A DNA stretch of 64,000 nt. Source: Pyrocephalus nanus. Its lineage: Eukaryota > Chordata > Aves > Passeriformes > Tyrannidae. Below, piece by piece: positions 1 through 12,235 of this stretch (positions within the stretch are counted from its first letter, which is position 1; each line of letters begins with the position of its first letter). The position numbers and the translations under genes were made by a program. Below the pieces are notes generated by a model. That model made no database searches, had not been told where the DNA came from, and saw nothing but the letters and a program-made list of their open reading frames with translations. The stretch spans positions 32,956,634 through 33,020,633 of the forward strand of contig CM076260.1 of assembly GCA_038380795.1 (NCBI GenBank), written 5' to 3'.

Positions 1-2253
1 ATGAAAAGAAAAGCAAACAAAAAAGAACCAGCCAGTTTAGATAACTAAGGATACACAAAATTAGATACAAGTGGATTTAAACCCTTTTTGCAATATTATT
101 TATTTACCCCCACAACTGAAAATTTCTCATTTTGACTTTTGATGTTTATTTCCTTATAAAATTTTCAGTGCTTACAAGCCTTGTTGTAAGTTAGAGTGTT
201 TTAATAGAAGAATTGTCTATTAGCTGCATGTGATGGGTTTGTCCTCTGTGTGGAAGCTGACTGATGTAATTATTCATCTACTGTTGTATCATGAACTTCT
301 CACTCTGTAGATGTTATTCTGAAACAAAATTGACTACTGTAAAATACTTATGGCAATTCTACTTTTCTGAAAAAGTAAAGCCACTAATCGTACACCTTGC
401 CTGGAACCCACTTCATACCTAATCTGAAAATGTAAATGTTTACCCACAATACTATGCAAAATAAGATTTACTGCACCACTGAAATTGGTTTCTATTGCTC
501 TGATCCCATATACAATGAACTTATTACTTTTATTGTGGTCTTCTAGAAAGGAGGTATGTTCTCCTGGACTTCCTACTCAAAGATGGTTTCTCTTACTAAA
601 CATTTCACAACAGACCACAAAAACCTACAGGAGCGTCTTTAACTCTACCACCCAACTTAGGAAGGACAGCCTGAAACATCTGTAGTGTAAGAATGCAAAA
701 GGGCAAAGGAAATGGGTAGGAAGTTAAGGTTTCAAAAGTTGTGGAGAGTCCTACTGACACAGGCTAATTTTCCACTTCTTTTTGATGACAAGCAATGGCA
801 ATAAAAGTATGGAAGCACACAATGGTGAAGTAGCAGTAGAGCAGGAGGAAAAACTGCCATTTTTGACTTCAAACCCAGTCATTCCAATAAGGGCAGTCAA
901 CCCCATGGTTGTATCCATTTTCAGAACTACAATCAGGTCCTCAACTATGAATTAAATAATTCAGTTGCATATGTGATGAGTTGACATTTGGATACCTCTG
1001 ATAACCAATAAGCACAGGGCAAAAAGTAAACACTGAGTTACCTAGAGGGCATCATCTACCCGTACCTTTATTAAAAGAGATTTAAGCCCCAGCCCACGTA
1101 TAATGTATTAGGAGGTCACAGGTGACATTTGGGAAAAACAAAAATTGCTTTGCTTTGGTTGACCTAGTTAAAATTAAAAGACTGCAGCTATCGTTTTTTG
1201 TCGTAGAATGCATTAGTGTCAAGTCTCTCGTTACGCTCTTAGCGCCTGCAGAAGGCAGGCAGTAAGTCCTCGGCGAGGATCTCCGGCAGCAGGGCCTCCC
1301 TCGGCCGCCCACCCCCGGGGCCCTGCAGGGGCGGCAGGGGACCGGCTACCACCGTCCAGGCTCAGCCCGCCTCCTGCCAGCGCCGGAGCGCTCCCGGCGG
1401 CCGCGCCGCCAAGGCTCCGGGCTCCAGCAGGCACGGGAAGGATAGAAAAACCCCCACGCCACGGAGCCCGGCCGCCAAGGGGCCGCCCAAGTTTCTCTCC
1501 CCTGGGGAAGGCGGTCTCATAGCCGGCTCCCTCCCGACGAGGCTGCCCGCCCCGAGGTGCCCGTACGGCGGCGGGGGCCCCGCACCCCGCCATGGCTCCC
1601 CCGGCGCGGCGGGGGCCGCGGGCGCTCCCTCGGGAGGCGCCGCCCCCCGCCCCCGGGGGCCCTGCCCGGATGGGCGCTGGAGTTGGTACATACGGGTCTG
1701 CCGCGGGAGGCGAGGAGAAGGGTGTAGTTTGTTTTAAACATGGCTTGTCTCTCCCCTCCTCCCTTTTACCTCGGAGCCATCACTCCGGCGCGGCGGGAAG
1801 CAGCGGCGGGATCCGGCCGCTCCGGGTGGGGGCTGCCCCCTCCCCGCCGCGACGCCGGAGTTTGGGAGCAGGAAACTCCTCCCGCCGGGGGCCAGGGGCG
1901 AAGCCGCAGCTGCTGCGGCGCTTCTCCCCGGCGGGGGAGGAGGAAGAGAGGAGGGAGGTGGGGGCTGGAGTTGTGATCGCGACTTTACCCCCCGGGGAGG
2001 GGGCGACACCGCCCCGCGCGGCACCGGGAAAGTAAACAGGCGGCGGGGAGCGGCGGGGCGGGGTGGAGGGGCTTGCAACAGGCAGCAAAATGCCCGGTCT
2101 CGGGAGCCATCCGCGAGCTCCGTCACGGAGCGGTGGTGGGAGAGCGGCGAGCGCTCCCCGTCCCTGATGCGCGTTTGGCCCGCCGGCCGCCGCTCGGGCC
2201 CCCGACCCCGCCCGGGGGGAGGCAGGACCCGCCGCACGCCCGGGGCGCCTCAC
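1..2253 (-). other. HMGN3: HMGN3 intron 1, 5' part (runs off the left edge)
   Basis: On the minus strand this sequence follows the GTGAGG splice donor of the HMGN first coding exon, so it is the beginning of intron 1. No second exon with the family's nucleosome-binding core (an RRSARLSAK-like motif) is visible before the window edge. Positions 1-1230 are AT-rich single-copy sequence without a recognisable repeat or coding exon. Positions 1250-2253 are the intronic half of the CpG island. The small open frames here are chance frames. Confidence 0.75.
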
Positions 2254-2268
2254 CTTTCTCTTCGGCAT
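2254..2268 (-). CDS. HMGN3: HMGN3 first coding exon (5 codons), high mobility group nucleosome-binding protein
   Basis: Read on the minus strand, ATG CCG AAG AGA AAG gives Met-Pro-Lys-Arg-Lys and is followed directly by a GTGAGG donor. This is the invariant start of HMGN proteins, small basic nuclear proteins that bind the nucleosome core and loosen chromatin. In this family exon 1 encodes just these residues. The 15 coding bases end in phase 0. The leader above the ATG has no other ATG up to 2508. The exon sits inside a CpG island with a CCAAT box about 240 bases upstream. Five residues cannot separate HMGN1, HMGN2 and HMGN3. The choice of HMGN3 rests on the linked LCA5 gene in the same orientation and on the absence of a GET1-like gene between them. 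The remaining exons lie left of the window. Confidence 0.78.
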
Positions 2269-2476
2269 AATGTCCCTGCTCCGGGCCGCCAAAGTAAAGC
2301 GACCGAAAGAAGCTCCGGCAGAAGCGCGGGATCCGCCCGGTGGTGGCGGTGGCGGCGGCAGCGGCGACACCGGCGTAGCTGGTGCCCGCAGCTGTGCCCG
2401 CGCCCGGTGCCCGCCGCGCCGCCCCGCCGCCCCCGGCGCCCCGGCAGCCCCCGCCGCCAGCGCCCGCCTCGCCGAC

Positions 2477-2514
2477 GGGGCGGGCGGAGCGGCGCGGCCG
2501 CGGGTCCCCATTGG
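2477..2514 (-). promoter_or_regulatory. HMGN3: Core promoter elements: GC box and CCAAT box
   Basis: ATTGG at 2510-2514 reads CCAAT on the minus strand, and a GGGGCGGGC box (Sp1 type) lies at 2477-2484, slightly closer to the gene. There is no TATA box at the expected spacing. CCAAT boxes usually sit 60-100 bases upstream of the start site, so transcription probably begins around 2410-2450. That would give a 5' leader of roughly 150-180 bases. The start position is inferred. Confidence 0.55.
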
Positions 2515-2699
2515 CTCCCCGGCGGCGCCGCGCCCCCCGCCCCGGCGGGAGCGGCTCATCACGGGCCCGGGATTCGCCATCAGCCGTCGGGAAGGCGAGC
2601 CGGAGGTCTGGGCGCGTCGGGCAAGTTGGCGTGCGGTGAGCGGCGAAGAGCATCCGCTCGCAAACCCCTGCAGTGGTCGTCGTGCAGGTGCATTATTCT

Positions 2700-5600
2700 A
2701 GCGTGTTTAAATTGGCCTTCGTCTTCTTCTCGCTAGGTTCCGGTTTCCCCTCCTCGACTGAAATCCTCTGCAATCTTTCTCCCTCGTGACCGTTCTCCTT
2801 TTCTTAAACCCGGGAGGATGTGCGAGTCCACTCATCCTCCCATCCTCCAGATGCAAGGAAGTGTTGTATCAGGTCTCCTCATTACATTACCCTAATAAAT
2901 CATCAGCAAGACAAACCAGTGCTGCTGAGAGAAACACTCCGTTACAAGGTGGTGTAATCAGTTCTTCAACTGAAGTTCAAATGCCATTAAATACCATTTT
3001 TAAAAATTTTCAAAGAGAAAAATAGAAGTAACTGACTAGTTAACAGCCTAAGCAATCCTTCTCAAGTACCTGCAGAATAAGCCAAACTGAAAACAAAGGT
3101 TTTCCAAGGTGCTGGCCACCTGCCTTTCAGCCAAGAGCTAAGTGGTTAGGATACACACATGGATGTAGCAGCCATAGGCCTCATTTTTCCTCTCAGCCTG
3201 AGGGTGTTTGAACTCACATCTCTTGTTCTCCCACAACATTATTTTGACAACAAACTACAGTATCTCGGGAGTAGAAGAGTTTAGATTCTCCTGTTGATAC
3301 TGTTTCAACAGCTTTGTTGGGCTTATATTAATTAATTTGTACTGATAATCCACCAGGGCAGGAACCCAGCTGGGTTTGCTCCCAATTACATCTAACCCAC
3401 CAAACTAGGGAGTCACACCCACTTGTTTACATACTACTTGTGCATATTTAAGTAGTTTATACAAAGTGGTATAGTTCCACTTGGAAAGACTGGAAACATG
3501 TACTTCTGTGTTAATCACAGACTTCATCCCACTTTACATAGAATATTGCCTGGGTATTAACATAGAAATATGGGTCAGTATTACTCTATAACTTAAGTTT
3601 TCCCTATTTCTTTTTCCACCTGTTTTCCAGCATTTTTCCCATGTGTCCCTAATCATTTATGAATGATGAGAGCAACCCCCTACAGCTACACTGTGGTCCA
3701 TCTGTTCAGAAAGAGAAAAGAGAGCTGAGCCTCCATTAATACAGATAAAATATCATTGACGGGAGAACTGCACGCAACTGCAGTGATTTATTCCTATGCC
3801 ACCCAAACACACTGGATTAATCCCACATCTAATTCCAAACCAGAATAACTTGGGTAGGGAGAATTACAAGTTTTGATTAGTTCTATGGCTACCTTTCTCC
3901 TCCTTCTATTACATTCCTATTTAATCTTGTCCATCTACTTTTATATTTGCAGGATAATCCAGTTTGAGAGATCACCAAGTAAAACCCTTTGCTCAGTTAA
4001 AGCAGACAGCTGGAGACCTTGTCAAGTTCAGAACATCTCTGCAAACACAAATTCTCTCATCTCCCCAGGCACCCTTTGCTGGTTCTTTCCCTGCGTATGC
4101 TTAAGTTCAGTTCTAAAACTGTCCCAACCTTATTTTCACAGTCACTCCAGTTTCTTTAAGCTTTCAGCTAGAAGACAGCAACAACAGTTCTGTGAGAGCA
4201 GAAGGAGCCTGGTAACAGGCAAGTCCAGTAGACGTGAAGAGCTAATTTTCCCCAGCTTTATGGGAAGAGAAGAAGCAATCCTATTGACATTTAATTTATA
4301 GTTATCTACAACTAATGAGCATTGTGAAGGAAATGCAAAGTTTTAGCAGCAAGATATCAAGAGGAAGAACTGGTAGAGCTAATAACTTATTTGCAGATGC
4401 CTTTTTTTTTTCACCTGAACCGAACTCAGGTTCAATGGAAACGTTGCACCTCAGGATGAAATCACTCAGCAAAGTTGCTGATCTGTAAAACAGTCCAGTT
4501 GGTATCTTTCTTCACTCCCTCAGTATTTTCTGTGTCAATACAGAATTGTGTCTGTTCCCTTTCTGTCACTGCAAGTCCTATCAGATCTCTGGTTGTAGGT
4601 GAAATGCACTGGGATGTGAGAATAGCAGCAAGTTGTTTTTCTACTACCCATATACTCATCCCTCCTGTGTCTGTGTGACACTTTCTCTGTAACAGAATTC
4701 CCATTCATGATGGCCAGCCTGCTGCTACAGCTTTCCGTTAAAAAGCACAGGAACTGCCTGGTAGTTTCTTCTTTTTTGCAGCTGTTGTCTTTTTCCATCA
4801 TACCTGACCTGCTGGTGTTGAAAGATGCCTCTTGTCTGAAAAGTTCTGACGCTAGCAAGAGAAATGCTAATCTTGAGGATTTCAATGGAAAAAATTCTCT
4901 TTTCCAATATGTGGTGAAAACTTCTGTACCACAGATGTAGGCCATGCTAGAAAAGCCATATTTTGATGGTATTTTTGGTTGTCATAGATATTAGTTTATA
5001 GCTTAACTTCACAACTGTTTCTATGTCTAAGTAATTAGGGAATGAAACTGTAACACTCTATTCTATAATAACACTTTTCTCTAATAACATCTAGGAAGTG
5101 CATAGATCAATGTGTAATGTAGCCCTACATCACCTTTCATGTCCAAGGGATGACACTTGCAATACAGATCCACCCTGAAAGCCTTGGAACTGTCAAAAGA
5201 GACATTATTGTCATCAGTTCCTTGCAAACGAGTATGTGGCTGTAGGCAAATAATTCCAAATGGTGATGGTAAGGGGTTACGGGTATATGAACAAAGAAGT
5301 CAATACACTTCTAGTTAGTTCTGCTCCTTCAAACATAGACACTCTGGAGTCTGGTAATTATTTTATTATAATTGTCAATGTCTGGTGCTGTGTAGAAGTT
5401 TCTGTTACTTCAGAATTGTTATTTGTAAGCAAAAATAAACTACAACAGTTACCTTTGAAAAGAAACCTATCCCGCAGTTCAAGTGGTATGAAGGAACAAC
5501 CAGAGACCATTTAAAATAAGTTTCAGAGTAGCTTTATGTTTTATGACTGAATAAGAAAAAAGTTCAAGCACTCCACATTCACCACACTACTATCATGGTG

Positions 5601-6035
5601 GTTTCCAAGCTCTTAAGCTTCTGGAACATGTCATAGTACTCAGCAAAGCTCCTTCTACGATTGTTTCAGGGACATCTCTACCACCTCAAACCACTACAGC
5701 CACAGTTAAAACCTCTTGAACTTTCATTCAGTAATGCTCTGCACAAATACTGTGGGGAATAGCAGAAACCACATTGAGTAGCTAGCACTACTTTACTACA
5801 AGACAGTAATCAATGCCAACTTTTGTACTACACAAATCAATAAAAGTGAAATCAGTCCAACACATGTATTAGGCAGTTGAATTTAGATATCTAATATTTT
5901 CCCCCATTAATTTCTCCTAGTGAATCAGACAAATGAAGTTTGCAGCAGAAGTGAGCTAACACTAGCTGCACCAGAGAACTTGGACTATTTTGGACACTTT
6001 CATGGTATGATCAACCCATGAGTTGTTAACATTTA
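2700..6035. other. Intergenic, no gene recognised
   Basis: AT-rich single-copy DNA upstream of the HMGN promoter. It contains several chance open frames. One (3873-4301 plus, 142 codons) begins with a hydrophobic run, and a cluster of frames overlaps on both strands at 4460-4945. None resembles a protein family I know, and none shows a clear exon structure. A divergent non-coding transcript from the CpG island could run through here. Confidence 0.5.
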
Positions 6036-6037
6036 AC

Positions 6038-6230
6038 ATCACAGAATCACAGATCTTTTAAGGTGATAGAATGACTGAAGTGGGAAGGGACCTCTGCAGA
6101 TTGTCTACTCCAACCCTCTGTTCCAAGCAGGGTCAGGTTGTGTAGAGCTGTGTCCTATTGGGTTTTGGATATCTTCAAGGATGGAGACTCCACAGCCTCC
6201 TTGAGGCAGCTTATGGCCTATTACACACAA
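6038..6230 (-). repeat. CR1 LINE 3' fragment
   Basis: Near the low-coordinate end the sequence reads 'acagaatcac', then 'gtgggaagggacctctgcag' and 'ggatggagactccacagcct'. This is the reverse complement of an avian CR1 3' end, so the element lies on the minus strand with its tail near 6038. It is 5'-truncated, as most CR1 copies are, and moderately diverged. Homology fades after about 6230. Confidence 0.85.
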
Positions 6231-9200
6231 GGTCATTATTTTGCATGACTTGCTGAAGCAAGAGCAGAGGCCTTCATCTGTCTCAGGTTCAGTAACACCT
6301 CCAGCCATGAGGCATTCTAAACAGAATCTAACACGGACACTAAATTGACACAAGCAACAATATTATTACAGTGTTTTTTCTCTCCCTTGTCTAAACTCTT
6401 ATTTTCCAGTCTCCTTGCATGCAAAATCTGGGCCAAGAAGGGCACCACCTTTGAGATAAAGTAGCATTAAAAGTAGTAAACCTTGACTTAATCTGTGCAG
6501 GCAGGGAAAGAGGCTGATTTCAGTTAGACAAGAATTCCAGAGAAGTGATTCTATCATCTTAAACTTTCTGCTGAGTAATTCTACTTTCATAGCCCTATCT
6601 TCAGAACATCTTTAGTTCTATGTCAGCCCTTTCCAAAAGCACCCACAAACACATACCTATAAGTATACACTCATTTTTCCTGGGTGATGTTAATATTTAT
6701 TTTATGAATGCAGGAGACTTATTTAGAATACATTGCCTCCCACATTTATTGTTAGTATGTCTAAGCACTTCTAGAATGAAGTAGCCAAAAAATGAGAAAA
6801 GAGTAGCACTCTGAAGTGTTTTTTACATTGGTGTATATATAAAGCAGGTAAAAGTAGACTTGACTGCTTTTCAGAAGGCTTTAACAAAGTTCTTGTGTGT
6901 TGCTCCACGTACCACAGAACTAGGTGAAGCTAGAGATTCCTCTCAAGTCTATCAATATACCAATTTATGTGGCCACACCCCAGTTCACTACTTATCAAAG
7001 CGGGTTAGGTTAGAAACACAAATATTTGGAGGTATTTAATTACTTAAAACATTTCAAAAAAGGGCTGAGAGCAATCACAGATACAGTGTGGGGTTTGGGG
7101 AAATGGTAATCTCCAGTTAATGCAGCGGGGCAGTAATCTGTAGCTGGGGGCAGTGGACCTCATTTAGCAGCTGCTGGAACTGACTGCAGTTGTTACTACA
7201 ACATTTGTCCTCCCTTGCTGCTGTCAGACAAGAAGGCACCTGCAGTGACTCCCCATTTCAGTGGCAGCTTTGCTAGGTCAAGGGACCCCTCCACCCCTTG
7301 ACCATAAAAATCCTCTGAAAAATGCTGCCCTCAATTCTGCTGGCCCAGACTTTCAAAAAGTCACTATTTAAGTTTGGGCAAACCAAAACGGACCTGCAAA
7401 GACCTGTCATAGAAAGTGAGTGGGCCTGGCTCGTTTCAACACAGGCTGGGGAGCAACCAGACCAGTCACACTGGCAGAACCTGGGAGGTGGAAATCTATG
7501 GTGGGGGTGGTAATGAGCAGCTAGGGGTGCCCTAAGTGTTCTTCACTCAGCCTAGCCACAGCCAGAACTAGCTGTGTGTACACAGAAAACCATGTACCCT
7601 GAGCATCCTGTTTAATTGATGGTAAGAATTGGGTGGCTATAAAAAGTACTTCATCCTGCTGAGGTTCCGAATCACCCTTTGAAATTGCAAAAACCACATA
7701 AATATTGGAAAGAGATTTGTAAATTGAGATTATTATCTTCCTGATAATATAGAGTAGCATTTCCATCACAGTTCTCTGGAATCCTTCGTCTGATTGACAA
7801 AAACAGGGAAAAGTTTCTTTTAAAACCTTGAAGTCAATCAACTTTAAGACAAGTTTGAGTCAGTGATAGGTCTTCTTTTAACATACAAGGAGAAAAAAAT
7901 AAAACCAAAAAGTCCCCAAAACTAGTGACTTATTTCTGTTCCCCAGCATTAAGCCCTGCTGTCAATAATCAGTAAGAATGTAACTGTAGGGACTATTATT
8001 ATAAAAAGCCTAATTAGATCAGCTAAAATTTAATAGTTGTTAAAGATTTCTCTAAATGTGCTATTATACATTTATTTATCTCTGTAAAAGGTAAGTGGTC
8101 TTTTTTGTTGTAGACACTGTGTAGAGCTCATCTTAATTGAAAATGTGAAGAGTCCACCTTGACTAATGACAAAATGCTGCTACAACACAGGAACAATATG
8201 TCTGAGCTTGTCACTTATTGACACTTTGAACAGCTCAGGCCAATGCTCATAACATTCTGTTTAAATTCTGGACCAACTAAAGAAAGAAGCAGTTCCTCTG
8301 CATCCCCTATTATTAGCTCTTAACAATCTTTGCTTAGAGTTTCTCTGCAATCAATTCTTTTGCCTCAGACTGGAAAAGTAGTGAGCACGCAGGAGAACAC
8401 AAACTGTAGCTGCAGTTGTTTGGCACAGAGTTCCTGAGATTACTGCAATGAGATTGCTCTTGTCTTTCCTGTATACTCAGAGTCTGCTGTTAGATGTTAA
8501 ACATGATATGAATCAGTCTTCTGTAAGTTTGCACTAGGGGAGTAGAGGTTAGTTTACTGGCTATTTTGTAGCAAGGAAAGAGTGTAAATATCTATTAATT
8601 AAGTCTTTCATTTTTCGTTGCATATGTTTTCCTGGGCTGTGCTTATCCTTTTTTGTGTATATTTCATGATAAATATATCAATAAATAATTGATTGAGCTG
8701 ACAGGAAGAAAAAGACAATGCAATGGAAACGCTGTCAAATAAAGCCTTTAAATACCCAGGGTAATTTAAATGGGAAATCCTAAATGAACTGGTAGATAAT
8801 GTAGCAAGTAAACATATTAACCTGTAAGTAAACATATAAACCAGCCACTAAGTCATAAATTATGTTTGTTGATATATCAAAGTCTAGCTGTAGCATTCAA
8901 CAAAGTCATGAGGAGCAGTTAAGGAACCAGAGGAAATAAAGATAGCATATCATTTTATGGAGTTCGTAAATTGCAGCTTCTAAACAGTTATTAAAACAAA
9001 AAACAAGCAAACAAAAAAAACATTTCCACTGTTCTGCTTTAGAATTGTCATTGAAAATAGATTGTGCTTGATAGAACCATTACTGGAGGAGTGCTTGGTT
9101 CTGTACAGTAAAGGGTATATAGTTCTGTGCAGTAAACAGTAAACAGTCATTGTACGGAAAAAGTGTTTTGTCACTACTGAAAAAAACAAACAACAAAACT

Positions 9201-12138
9201 TGTATATGCATCTAAGGTATGGTATATTCTAATAAGATATCTTTATAATAATTTTGGCATGTTAGATATGGCTGTATTTACAAAACTTTTTTTCTTTACA
9301 GCATGCTTACACACATTCTTTAATTTTTTCATTATATGCAGACCTTTTTTTTCTTCTTGAATTAATCTTATAATTATTCCCTCTACTAAAAACAGATATG
9401 AGAATATAACTAGAATTTAACTAGTACACACTTCTTCTGCCACAAGTTGTTCCTAACACTCTAAGTAAAGCCAAACAAAAATGAATCAACCCCCTAAACC
9501 CACAAAACTTTACATCATGCATCTTCTTCAAACTGAAGAAACATCATTAGTGCTATTTCCCAAAAATTTGATGTCAGCTATCTGGTGCCACTGAAAACAA
9601 GGAAACCTTTGATAGAAGCAAAGTGATGCCAAAGATGAGCCCTTCAACAAATCTTTTCCCTGACAACTGCAAGGATGAAAAACATTTGAAAATATGTATG
9701 ATACTTAAAATGTTTACAAACGGGCATGACTGCCTCTGTAAATGCCTTGAAACAAAGAGAAGGAAAACCAAATCAAATCTTCCTGAAAATTCATATTGCT
9801 TCTTCCATTCCCCAAATGACAAATTATCTATTGCAGGCATTGTTAGGGGAACCTGTTCATCTGGGTGAACACTGGAAGTCAGCAAATACAGTAACAAGTG
9901 CTTTCAGTGATAGGCTGAAGGGATCCTGTAGTTGCTAATTTAGACATTTGGAATTTAAGCAGTGTAGAACTTTAGTGAGAAGAGAGTTAGCTGGAGTTGA
10001 CTGAAGATCTCTTTTTGTTTGTTCATTTTTGTTTAACAAACAGCTGAGGCAATGTACCTGGTATGGCCTTTACTGCTGTAGGAAAGCTAAAGTCAGAGCC
10101 TTCTAAGTGAAAGTTGCAGAGGTCTACAACATATATCAAATATACTGCCGCTTCTTAGAAATATTTTTTTTTCCAGTTTGGTGATGATGTAAAGCCTTAA
10201 GAGATGTTTCTAGCATGCTCTAGTAGGTGAAGCAATCACCCCCAGGGAGATCAGCTCTGTATGCACAACTGGTGTGTCTCCTGGGTTTAATTTTCTTCAT
10301 CCTAATTGCCAGCAGAAGTTGTGATGATTGATTTTGAGGGTTCCCAGTACAGTTTCCAACAAAGATGTTAAAGTATTAAAAGAAGTTGGTAAACTGAGCC
10401 TAGCTGTACTGCTTAAGTGAATTTCTTCTTAACTCTTGTGAGAAGAAATCAAGGCTGTTGAAGTGCAGTATGCTGATGGATTCTGAAAGCACTTCTACAT
10501 TGCACTTTGTAAAGTTAAACTGCCTCAGTGTTTTGGTACAGTACCTTTATACGTCAGAGACATACAGAGACATGTCTTTGAAGGAGGGGGGGGGTGAGAT
10601 TGTTCTGCTAAACTGAGTGCCATTTCTCTTAAAAACTTTCCTTAAATTACGATTATATGTTTATACATATAATTTTATATATATATGCACATATATACAA
10701 AAACATATACTGTAATAGAAAATGTAAAAAAATTTACATTACCTCACAGATATTGTAATATATGTTGCATATGACATATATTTTATATACAGAAGAAGAT
10801 ATATGCTTATAGATTATGAGAAAGAAATTTGCCATTATCACTATTACTTGTAATGCAGATGTAATATCTCTGTTGTGCAATCAGTGTGCCTGAACAATGG
10901 TGTAACATGCAGCATATATTTCATGCTTCAGCAAGAGGCAACCAGCTTTCAGTCAGCTCTGTTTGGTAGCCCAGTGTAATGGCCCTCAATATGTAGTAAA
11001 GACGTGTTCTTCACCACTGACTAAAAACATTGTCGGGTTTGACCAAAATGCTGTGAGACACAGAGATGGGATGTATCTGAAGAATGAAACCCTACCATCA
11101 CTGAAACAGAGGGCAAAAACTTCCCAAACTTCTCACTGAACTACTCAGGCTCAAATTTTCAAAACACAAGATGCAGAGTTATTATCCTTTTTTTTGTCCT
11201 TGGAGAAGATTGTTGCAGTGCAGAGTCCAGACACATTCATAAGACACATCAAGACTTGAAAAGACCTGTGGTGTTTGCCCTTGAACAGGTATGTATCATG
11301 AGGACAAATGCAATACAGCCCCCATAGCTGAGAAATCAGTACCTTTCTTGGGAGGTTGCACCTGTATCTAAAAGTGATCATCATAGCGTTGAAAGTTTTA
11401 TCTTGTGCAGGATTTATGGAGTATTTGGATAGAGTCATGTCAAGGTTCCTGCACTATGTGTGATCAGAGGAAGGTGGCAATAGGAGTGCATTGTTACAGT
11501 CAGCATGCTCAAAGGTTTTGGCTTGTCTACACCAAGCCAATGCTGATGGTAATTCTAGTTCTGCTCTGGGAGTTAGGCATTTAACATTATAAGAGGGATG
11601 TCTCCTCTCTTCAGGCCATATTGCAGCTCAATGTCTTTTTAAGAATAAAAGCAGATCAACAAACTTTTAGCTAGGATTTCTGGTAATCTGCAACTTTCTG
11701 GAGGTGCAACTGCCAATAATTTATCAGCACCAGAGGAATGGAAAAAGTCTTTGAGTTCCAGTGGAAAAGAGGATGTGAGACTAGGCTTCAGAGCCTTACG
11801 GCCTTTACCCAGGAGGGGGAGTATCTAGATTTTATTTTTTTCTCCAAGAACTGTTCATAAATTTGCTTCACTAACTATTTCTTATAAAATGCAGAAATTG
11901 TCAAAGCAGAGCTTAAATTCCAGGTGTTTTGCTAAGACCAACCAAGTTTCCTGACTATTTTATCTCTTTTTTCTTAGGGAGATAGAGGAACATCATAGTT
12001 TTGCTACTTCAGGTAGTACAGGTGTGAGATAGATGCTGAGATGCTTCACATATACCTTCAGAAGAAAGCTGAAAGTTTTGTTTCAGATTGTCATTTCGGA
12101 CTGGGATATGTCCAAGTTTGAGGCCGAAAATAATTTAT

Positions 12139-12142
<4 letters not shown>
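6231..12142. other. Intergenic, no gene recognised
   Basis: AT-rich sequence with only short open frames. An AT-rich patch near 10650-10810 contains TA runs and a short hairpin (10721-10740). A tandem-like patch repeating 'ttctgt(a/g)cagtaaa' occurs around 9100-9145. I see no coding exon, RNA gene or clear mobile element. Confidence 0.5.
10721..10740. repeat. Small AT-rich inverted repeat
   Basis: An 8-base arm (AATGTAAA), four A bases and the exact complementary arm (TTTACATT) form a perfect palindromic unit within a TA-rich patch. It is probably low-complexity sequence, with no known role. Confidence 0.6.
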
Positions 12143-12185
<43 letters not shown>

Positions 12186-12235
12186 GTTTTTGGTTTTTTG
12201 GTTTTTTTTTTTTTTTTTTGGTTTTTTTTGTTTTT
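12143..12235. repeat. 93-base T-rich tract with GG interruptions
   Basis: Thirty-eight or more uninterrupted T bases are followed by T runs separated by GG pairs. It could be an expanded homopolymer or the old poly(A) end of a minus-strand insertion. I recognise no element body on its right side. Assembled length is unreliable for such tracts. The open frames through it are artefacts. Confidence 0.9.

Larger units (their letters stand above)
1250..2690. promoter_or_regulatory. HMGN3: CpG island promoter of the HMGN gene
   Basis: Base composition changes abruptly from AT-rich to very GC-rich with dense CG dinucleotides near 1250, and returns to background near 2700. The island covers the HMGN first exon and about 1 kb on its intronic side, the usual picture for a broadly expressed vertebrate gene. 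The many long overlapping open frames on both strands here come from GC richness, since stop codons are rare in such sequence. CpG-island promoters often start transcripts in both directions, and the human HMGN3 locus has an antisense RNA (HMGN3-AS1). A plus-strand non-coding RNA starting around 2600-2700 is therefore possible, but the sequence does not prove it. Confidence 0.85.

Noticed and set aside
1231..2736. Many long overlapping frames on both strands, up to 266 codons
   Set aside because: They lie in the CpG island, are made of Pro/Arg/Gly/Ala, overlap in several registers, and only five codons belong to a real exon. The rest reflects GC richness.
3873..4301. 142-codon plus-strand frame with a hydrophobic start
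   Set aside because: The hydrophobic run comes from a T/C-rich patch. The rest looks random and has no splice context.
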